A DNA stretch of 64,000 bases from Emydura subglobosa (taxonomy: Eukaryota > Chordata > Testudines > Chelidae): positions 18,697,049 to 18,761,048 of the forward strand of contig ML679956.1 of assembly GCA_007922225.1 (NCBI GenBank), in the 5' to 3' direction. Position 1 is the first letter of the stretch. Each line of letters opens with the position of its first letter. The notes under the pieces were generated by a model. That model did not search any database, was not told the origin of the DNA, and saw only the letters and a list, made by a program, of their open reading frames with translations. The translations under genes and the position numbers were made by a program. Positions 56,912 to 64,000 of the stretch are shown here, in pieces.

Positions 56912-57900
56912 CTAGAAATTTGCAGCCAGCCTATCAGCCTCCATGGCCCAACCCTGGGGGAACTTTTCCCCCTTCGTTTCACACAAATTATGACACACAC
57001 AGCACACAGATATTAGTGATGGGATGTTCTTTTCACTGATGTCAAGCCTAGTAATCAGATATCTCCATCTGGCTTTTAATCGGCCAAATGCACATTCGAC
57101 CACTATTATGCACTTGCTGAGCCTGTTATTGAAACGCTCCTTCTTGCTGTCCAGGTAACCAGGCTAGGGCTTCGTTAGCCAAGGGAGCAAGGGGTAGGCA
57201 GGATCCCCCAGGATCACTATTGGTATTTCTACATCCCCAATGTTTATTTTTTGGTCAGGGAAGAAAGTGCCCAATAGCATCTTATTGAACAGACCTGAGT
57301 TCCTAAAGATGCATGCATCATGCACCTTTCCAGACCACCCCACATTGATGTCAGTGAAACGTCCCCTGTGATACACAAGGGCCTGCAACACCATTGAGTA
57401 GTATCCCTTCCAGTTTATGTACTCTATGGCAAGGTGATCAGGTGCTAGGATAGGGATATGCATGTCCTCTATGGCCCCCCACAGTTTGGGAACCCCATTG
57501 CAGCAAACCCGTCTACTATGTCCTGCACATTTCCCAAAGTCCCTACCCTTCTTCTCAGAAGCCTATTGATGGCCCTGCACACTTGTATCACAGCAGCTCC
57601 AATGGTGGATTTACTAACTCCAAATTGATTCCCAACTGACTGGAAGCAGTCTGGGGTTGCCAGCTTCCACAGAGTGATGACCACTCGTTTCTCCACTGTC
57701 AGAGCTGACCTCAAGCAAGTATTCATGCGCTTCAGGGCTAGGGACAGCTCCGAGCAAAGTTCAAAGAAAGTGGCCTTTCACATACAGAAGTTCTGCAGCC
57801 ACTCCTCCTCATCCCACACCTTCATAATGATGCGATCCCACCAATCTTTGCTTGTTTCCTGGGACCAGAACCGGCGCTCCACAGACTGAAGATGATGCAT
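56912..57900 (-). pseudogene. PIF/Harbinger DDE transposase (HARBI1-like), broken
   Basis: The minus-strand reading starts at ATG 57898-57900 ('MHHLQSVERRFWSQETSKDW'). It contains an HTH-like part ('GNQFGVSKSTIGAAV', about 57610), then the DDE_Tnp_4 catalytic core. The first catalytic block near 57455-57470 is frameshifted and reads GAIED where GAID is usual. The second block, 'IVILGDPAYPLLPWL', is intact (57175-57210). The third, 'VVECAFGRLKARW', is intact (57065-57105). A stop near 57800 replaces an expected Arg, a stop near 57160 follows WLTKP, and there is one frameshift near 57468. It would cut and paste the element using the Myb-like partner. Few lesions imply moderate age. Confidence 0.85.
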
Positions 57901-58206
57901 GACAGCCTGCAGCTAACAGGAATTGTTCTGCTCTATGGCTTGTAGCAGGGCAGCCTCAGTAACATCACTATTTTTCGTGCTGTGCCTCCTCTCTCACCTT
58001 TGAAAATACTGCAGGATAAGCCATGAGGTATTTGTGATGCTCACAATGATAGTGCAGAGCTGAGCGGGCTCCATGTCTCTCCAGCAATGGTGTGTGTGCG
58101 GCATAGAAAAAGCGTTTGCAGTTTGTTTGTGACAAGAAGGGAGGGGGAGGGAGCACATTGCATCATGGGAGGATGACAAGCTTCCCAAAAGCCTCTGCGG
58201 CTAGTT

Positions 58207-58221
58207 GCACTATGGGATAGC
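58207..58221 (-). promoter_or_regulatory. Subterminal motif of the Harbinger, right
   Basis: Inverse partner of the motif at 54512-54525, with about 12 matches over the shared length. It lies 166 bp from the right end, while the left motif is 231 bp from the left end. Confidence 0.35.
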
Positions 58222-58389
58222 TACCCATGGTTCACTGCTTTGAATGTCGACCCAAGCGTGGCAAGTGGGGACACAAGAACCTGGCGCAAGGAGTGTGGTG
58301 TGATCACGCTCCTGTGACTTCTAAAATTCGGCAGATGAAAGTTGATTTAAAGTAAATCGACTTCAGTCTGCAGTGTAGATATACCCTAA

Positions 58390-58940
58390 GAAAGGTCTAG
58401 AGCCAGATGGAAGGTCATCCTTAATGAATTAAAATAAAGGTCTCGTGTCTGCTCTCTGAAGTCCATGGAGTTGCCCTTCATTTACATCCATGTGACTGAG
58501 AGCAAAAGCTTGCCCAAAATTTATTAGACTGCCAGGAATTGTATGTTGTATTATACGAATGTATATCCGCTCACTTTTTTATATATGGCCCTCTTGCGTG
58601 TATGTTATATTTTTGATTACTGCTAAGTTGATCTACTAGCCAAACATTCTGTTCGTTACTGAAATCAGTGGGAGTTTTGCCTGAGAAAGGATTACAGGAT
58701 TTGGCATTCTGTGTAGTATAACCAAATTTCAGTTACTATGGAAGTCATTATTTTTTAATTATTTTATTCTGGTGCATTTGAAATCTCAACTTTATCATTG
58801 CAGTAGTGTGGTCATTTTTAAGTCAGTGTCTTTAGCATATGTGTTCGTGTCTGTGTGTGTGTGGAAGTAGAAGTCTGGCTGTCTGTCTCTATAGCTGCAC
58901 CTCTATCTAGAAATAAAGATAAAGAGAGATGCCAAATTTT
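58390..58940. other. Unassigned sequence
   Basis: 58660-58705 ('gaaatcagtgggagttttgcctgagaaaggattacaggattt') is repeated, inverted, at 60985-61025. The rest shows no gene or named repeat. Short GT runs lie near 58850. Confidence 0.4.
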
Positions 58941-58954
58941 CCAAAATGATTCTC

Positions 58955-59152
58955 AACTACTCTAACTGAATGGACTTTGCTTTCATCCACCATCCCCACT
59001 GTTGTTACTTCCCTTGGATATGTATATATATGCCTCCTATGTGATTTCTATTCCTTTCATCTGACGAAGTGGGTTACAGCCCACGAAAGCGTATGCCTGC
59101 AGAAATTAAATTTGTTAGTCTTTAAAGTGCTACAGAACACTCGTAGTTTTTT
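58955..59152 (+). mobile_element. Short retroelement-like insertion with 13-bp TSD and a hammerhead-like core, copy 2
   Basis: CAAAATGATTCTC occurs exactly at 58942-58954 and again at 59153-59165, bracketing a 198-bp insert. The insert shares about 90 percent of 'cccttggatatg...tgttagtctttaaagtgcta' with the copy at 47115-47265. A duplication of this length points to target-primed insertion rather than a cut-and-paste transposon. The centre is a hammerhead-like core. Class is uncertain; a Penelope-like origin is inferred. Confidence 0.7.
59061..59088 (+). ncRNA. Hammerhead-ribozyme-like core
   Basis: CTGACGA (59061-59067), a stem GTGGG/CCCAC with loop TTACAG (59069-59084) and GAAA (59085-59088) appear in hammerhead order. 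A GC-GTAT-GC mini-hairpin follows where stem III would be. The base next to the cleavage site is C rather than the usual U, and stem I is weak (ATTTCT at 59044-59049 with AGAAAT at 59101-59106, not contiguous with the core). Activity is uncertain. Confidence 0.4.
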
Positions 59153-59179
59153 CAAAATGATTCTCTGCGCCTCAAACTT

Positions 59180-59885
59180 TGGATGCCCAGTTTGAGACAC
59201 TGTATCAAGGTGGCTTGCCCCTTTAAGGGCTAAAGGCCTGAGGTCAATCAACCCTGGTTACTAAGGAGGCACCTCTGAGCAGGAATCAGGTGATTCCACT
59301 ATAAGAGCAATAGGAAGCTGCGGAAAGAGGGGATGCTCAGGGAAAAATAGCCAAAAGAAGGTGTGGCAGAGAGTGCAGAAGAGCTGCAGTGAGCAGGAGG
59401 CTCTTGCAGGAGACCCTTGACCAGGGGGAAGTTTTTGGACCTGGAAGCCAGAACCAGAGGACTGAACAAGGCTGTGTAGCAGGGAAAACAGACTCCATGG
59501 AGATAAGAAAAAACTCTAGCCAGGTAGGGCTGAGAGTGGCCTGCCATGGCATGGAAATGCTGCAGAGAGCAGATTGAGGGGGAGAGGAGAAGCCCCAGAA
59601 CTGAATTTTGTTTGGTGTCTTATGTCTCTTGAAAGGGAGAAACTGAAGCAGGCTGCCTGGAGATTGATCTCAGGCCACAAGGGTATGTTCAGGACAGGTG
59701 GCAGTTGGCCTGGTGACACACAGAAAAAGGGACCTGCTTTTTCAGAAAGAGGGACTCCTTTTTTATGTAAATGTATAACAGAAATGTATATGAGAAACTG
59801 AAAATTGCACTGGCGGTGAGTGTTTTTGTATGTAAGCCTAGTGGAAATAAAATAAAAAGAGAGAAATAAATTCTTACACAAATGT
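59180..59885 (+). mobile_element. Possible LTR-like repeat with TATA and polyadenylation signals
   Basis: The block from 'tgtatcaaggtggcttgcccctttaagggc' resembles LTR-like sequence of sauropsids. It contains a TATA-like CACTATAAGAGC near 59298 and repeated AATAAA words at 59846-59870. It lacks convincing TG...CA limits or target duplication, and no gag/pol is adjacent. Several short frames within are not supported as genes. Confidence 0.3.
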
Positions 59886-59889
59886 GAAT

Positions 59890-62595
59890 GTGCATTTATT
59901 AGAATGCACACTCATAGTAAACTTAATTCGCCCTGGAGCAAAGCCACAGGAATCTAGGTAGTCCTACCGAGTGTATGAAATTTTGTAATTTGTGGCTGTG
60001 AGAAGGGGTCAGCTGAAAATCTAGACCTGCAGGGACCCATCTTATGGCAGGATTGGAATACATTGTGTTGGTCTATACATCTTTACTACCCTATCAGTTG
60101 TGAATCTCAAGTTTTGCATAGTCTATATGATGCATGCATTCAGAGACATACATTTTTAGTACAGATTATAATGATCACACATTCAAATAAAGGGGAAATT
60201 CAGGAAGAGAAGTGGTTGCACACTCTGCACTCAGAGTTGAGTGTGGTTTCAGATATATGCATGCTGATACCTTCATATAGCTGCCTTCAGCATCTTAGCA
60301 CATACTTAAATAAATGATGAAAAACTATGTATGATGCATGCACAGTACGCAATTTCCAAATAATTATAACTGCTATTTCAAAACCAAATTCATTTGGACA
60401 TGTTAAAGGCACTTATTCTCAGTTCTGATTAACTCCACAGCAAATCTGATGTTTTTAAAGAAGACTTGTTTGAATTGCAACAGAAATGTCATAAAGAATT
60501 ATTTTATTTGTGCACAAATAGCTAAAAAATGCCAAATGAGTATTTACCCCATCCCAACCCATGCCCTCCCAAAAAATTTCATCTTCAGCCTGACAACTGG
60601 AGTGAGAAATATCAAACCAAGGAGTAATATTTGCAGACAGATATAAGTACCTTGCAAACCAGGACTTACACAAAAACTGCCTTTTCAGCTATAACTATAA
60701 CTTTGTCTACTCTAATACATATGTAGAATAGAATATGGGCTTGGATCTGGTACTCTCTCTTTGAGATGATATTGTACTTTCCAATAAATAAGCAAGAATT
60801 TGAAGCACAGTCTTTAACAAAATTTTCCTTGTTCAAATAGCTTAACAGAGCTGATGCTTGTAGAATCACCACTAAGTAGCAGTAACATATTCACTCATGG
60901 TCTGATCCTGCTCCCACTGAAGTCGGTGGTGAATATCCATTGACTCCATTGGTGGAGGCAGGGTCTAGTCCTGAGACACTAGTTTTGCAGTCCTTTCTCA
61001 GGCAAAACTCATACCGACTTCACCTATAGTCTGAACTGAGCAAGGAATCAAGTCTGGACCAAAGTGTGAGCAAATAAATAATATCTGCAGTGTACAGTAA
61101 ATTCACATTAATTTTTGTGTTACGATATACTGAGATAAAATACTAAATCCTGTTGAAGTCACTGGAATTTTTTTGCCATTGACTTCATTGGGGCCACGAT
61201 TTCACCCTAAGTGTATATCTTTTCATAATCTATCCGGAGATTGTGCTTCAGCTCCTAGATATTACTACAGTTCTATTTGAGAATGACCATAAAGTTGGAT
61301 CAAGATAGGAATTATAATAAAATTAAGTGCTCATGTTGGGGAATATAATTTAAATGTCATACATGCATATTTTCAGAAAGTAGAACTTAATATGCAATGT
61401 TTCTTGTAATAGCTCACTCATTTGGAGAAGCAAATTAATCGGCTTTTATAAAAACAAATCTATCTCGAAAGGAGTAGCACCAATTTCAAAGAACTGGAAA
61501 AAGTAATAATTTCAGATAAAACAGTCACCTTTTCTGTATAGTCTATTTCTCTGTAATGCTCATTAATCTGTAGCAGTCTGCAATAATTCAGATGGAAAAC
61601 AGTTGATTGTCAAGTATCATTGGAGGAATGATTTCTCAGAAATTCCCAGAATGGTTTTCTTAGGGTAATTAAATTTAACCCACATCACTGTCCGGCACAG
61701 CACGTTATCTCCCTGTTCTTGTCCAGCAGATCATGACAAAAGCCCACTAACTCAGAAGTATTACTTCTTTTAACTAAATGACTTTTTAGCAGGACAGTAA
61801 ATACTTTAATATAAGGTTTGGTTAGTCCAGGATTCAGAGCTTTGTAGTAAGCTATTGGGGATTTTCAAAAGGTTAACAAGATTTATAATGTGGGCTGATT
61901 TTACATGAAGCTGTGAATCACTCCACAAGGGCTCTTATTACTTGGAAAGGTGTCTTTTCTAATATGCAGTTAAAAATAGCATATTTAATAGGTTGTACCA
62001 TGTAGACATGGTAGTTTAGTGTTAATTTTTATTCTTTTTGTATAATGGATTTTTTTTTATTTATCCAGTGCTTTTACGTTTAAAAACACTATATCTTAGC
62101 ACTGCATTGGGATTGCTTTTGCTTCATAAAAAACAGATTTATAATAAAACACTTCCGTCTTCACAAAACAAGAAGGGCTTATCTCTGTACATCTGTGTAG
62201 GTGCCCACATTTTGCTTTGTCTAATATTGCGTTTTGTTTAATATTGCTGCCATAACTCATTTGCACAACCATTTCCCAGACAAAAGGCACTTTTGTCTTT
62301 AAAAAAATAAAATCACGTTAGTTCGATTGTAATAATGAATGGAGGAAGCAAACGCATCTACTATTTTTTTACTCAGTAAAGACTGCTATCCATTTCTAAA
62401 GCATGGTTTATTATTTTAGAGTGTTGGTGCTCTCATCTTTCCTATTGCTCTCAATAAGCAAATAAATACGTTTGGGTCAGTTTCTAAAATCTTTTCTTGT
62501 ATTCAAAAATTGTGGATAGTTCAGCCTGCCGTTTCCTCTACAATTAGAGTGGTCACTTTCGTTTGGAACAAAAGCTGTTTTTTTTTGGAGCTTTG
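59890..62595. other. Mostly unassigned AT-rich sequence
   Basis: 60895-61210 contains phrases of common dispersed repeats ('ctgatcctgctcccactgaagtcggtgg', 'ttgacttcattggggccacgatttcaccc') but no element can be delimited. No gene recognised. Confidence 0.4.
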
Positions 62596-62604
62596 TCTTC
62601 CTGA

Positions 62605-62725
62605 AACATTGCCCTGTGGTTAGAGCATGGAACTATGAATAAGGAGTTTGGCATTCCATTCTCAGCTGAGCCACTAGCTAGTTGTCACTCTGTTATATCT
62701 GTCACTGTGCCCCCCTCCCTCCCCC
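62605..62725 (+). repeat. tRNA-like SINE head, MIR-like
   Basis: 'ccctgtggttagagcatggaactatgaat' is an A-box-like tRNA head, followed by 'ggcattccattctcagctgagccactagctagttgtcac', the MIR order with a decayed B box. Confidence 0.45.
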
Positions 62726-62729
62726 CCAT

Positions 62730-63925
62730 ACATTGGAGTGATTGCATTACATTATCGTTATGTCTTGTTTGTTAATTTCAAATGAAAAACAATTTTGAAA
62801 CTGTTTAAAAAAACCTAACTAAATCAATCTATTTCCCTGTGTGCTTTCCCTGCCTCAGCCAGTAGACCAGAAACCAATAGCTACTTCTGAAAAGGCCCAC
62901 AAAACTACCATCCACCCACCACAAATTGTTCATAGACCCAACCACAAACCATCATTCAGTTCTACTGCTGGCCAGAGGCACCAGAATCTCACTTATCCTC
63001 CATATATAGACCAAGGACTTGATCCTATCTAATTCCAAATTCCTACTGTGGTCGAAAGACGTCTATCTTATTCTCCAGATAATATAAAAAATAGCACTTC
63101 TCCCTATCTCCTATTTCACTAAGAGCTAGCAAAAACAATCTAAACCATCCATCTCACTGTACAGGCTGGAAATCCCACTAGATCTTCCTTTCATACTTAC
63201 CCTCCAAATATGAGACAAAGAATCTGCCTTTCAGATACAGAGAACATATCCAACCATATCCTATTCATTCTACAGATCTCATTCACCAAAACAGTGAACA
63301 TTTATTTATCATGGAGAAAAATGAGTTGACAGAGCATCAGAATGTAATGTTTTTATTTTCAGTCAATAATTTAAAAATTAATCATTATAATACAATCCCA
63401 GCCCTGGTAGGTGGCTAATAATATTTGTGATAGTCACTTCAGAAATGCCAATAGACATGTACATTTATAATGGGCAGGGAATCGGCAATAAAGTTAAGGT
63501 TTAGTGTTGAACTCAAGGTACAAATGTTCTCATTCTCAAATGTTTAGGATTTTTTATAATTACTCTAGGCCATTCTAATGATACTTGTGTTAATGTCTTA
63601 AATTAATGACTATTTATTTACAAGCTTAAGTTTAGCTCAAGTTTTTGTCTTGGAATTATTTTTTCACTGTGTTGATAAAGAGAGGATGCTCGGGGCTGCT
63701 TCTGGGTTTGCAGAATGTGAACACATTCACAAGGCCTTCAAAAATTCTAAAAGAAACTTCTTAGAGTTTGTAGATCTAAAAGAAGCCTCTCTTCACACCC
63801 CGGTCACATCTTTTTTCCAAAGATGTCTGTTGTTGGCCTATTTGGCCAAGCATTCTCAATATTAGCTATATTTTCTTTCATCAGTTCCTTAAATCTTTGC
63901 CAAGGCTTTGTTAGTTTTAGCAGTT
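62730..63925. other. Unassigned AT-rich sequence
   Basis: No gene or repeat recognised. The short frame near 62841-63032 is proline- and histidine-rich without family features. Confidence 0.4.
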
Positions 63926-63933
63926 GCTCTTTA

Positions 63934-64000
63934 CAGGTATATCTACACCGCAATTCAACCCACAGCTGTCTGGTGTCAGGTGACTGGGGCTCATGAGTAA
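63934..64000 (+). mobile_element. Start of a MITE cut by the window end
   Basis: 'caggtatatctacaccgcaattcaacccacagctgtctggtgtcaggtgactggggctcatg' matches the left end of a short DNA element with TATATCTACAC-type termini, the same terminal theme as the right end of the Harbinger at 58386. Its other end lies outside the window. Confidence 0.5.

Larger units (their letters stand above)
54282..58386. mobile_element. PIF/Harbinger DNA transposon, about 4.1 kb
   Basis: The left end GGCCTGGTCTACACTGG and the right end CAGTGTAGATATACCC are imperfect inverted termini. The flanking trinucleotides are TGA (54279-54281) and TAA (58387-58389), consistent with a mutated 3-bp TWA target. The element has the two-gene layout of the superfamily: a Myb-like DNA-binding protein on the plus strand (54683-56582, two exons) and a DDE transposase on the minus strand (56912-57900), converging on a short region with AATAAA-type signals near 56680. 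It also has subterminal inverted motifs (ATATCCCATAATGC at 54512-54525 against GCACTATGGGATAGC at 58207-58221). Length and order suggest a once-autonomous copy. Confidence 0.88.

Noticed and set aside
1..64000. CRISPR array, operon, bacterial promoter or tRNA/rRNA gene
   Set aside because: Repeat content, AT-rich non-coding structure and LINE/DNA-transposon families are vertebrate. No regularly spaced repeats or complete tRNA cloverleaf were found; the tRNA-like boxes belong to SINE-type repeats.

Overview
The window looks like gene-poor, repeat-rich vertebrate nuclear DNA, most likely from a turtle and otherwise from another non-avian sauropsid. The evidence is several ages of CR1 LINEs, L2-type LINE and MIR-like SINE relics, many hAT- and Harbinger-type non-autonomous elements with tetrapod-type termini, and a 4.1 kb PIF/Harbinger transposon. 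The species call is inference from repeat families recognised by eye. I see no bacterial gene structure, no rRNA or tRNA gene and no recognisable host protein-coding gene, so the window is probably intergenic or lies in a long intron. One 64-nt segment with good splice signals (52848-52911) is the only weak candidate for a host exon.

Layout. 1-14300: AT-rich background with a few MIR/SINE relics, a hAT-type element (4875-5369) and a foldback element carrying a perfect 19-bp inverted repeat (3196-3531). 14390-17335: a minus-strand CR1 lacking part of its reverse transcriptase, inserted in an older short element. 18573-19630: a long inverted-repeat element with tRNA-like boxes inside. 20339-20694: a hAT-type element with a perfect 8-bp target duplication. 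21517-22213: a probable solo LTR with CCAAT and TATA boxes. 22268-22990 and 24940-25330: CR1 fragments. 27325-30305: a cluster of MIR and L2-type LINE relics. 31200-32850: small DNA elements, one with a perfect 34-bp palindrome.

33185-37830 is the best-preserved CR1. It has a duplicated 5' region, an ORF1 with zinc-finger and SGNH-esterase remnants, and an ORF2 with endonuclease and reverse transcriptase, all broken by stops and frameshifts. 37831-54280 is mostly unassigned, with scattered relics, a G-rich tract (44540-44830) and a nested pair of repeats at 47075-47465. 54282-58386 is a PIF/Harbinger transposon with a two-exon Myb-like gene on the plus strand and a broken DDE transposase on the minus strand. 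58955-59152 is a short repeat flanked by a 13-bp target duplication. It and its relative at 47128-47258 carry a hammerhead-ribozyme-like core. The rest is unassigned background, and another DNA element is cut by the window end.

Taken together, every coding segment I recognise belongs to a transposable element and every one is decayed. The two-gene Harbinger is the only multi-gene system. The hammerhead-like repeats are the observation most worth following up.
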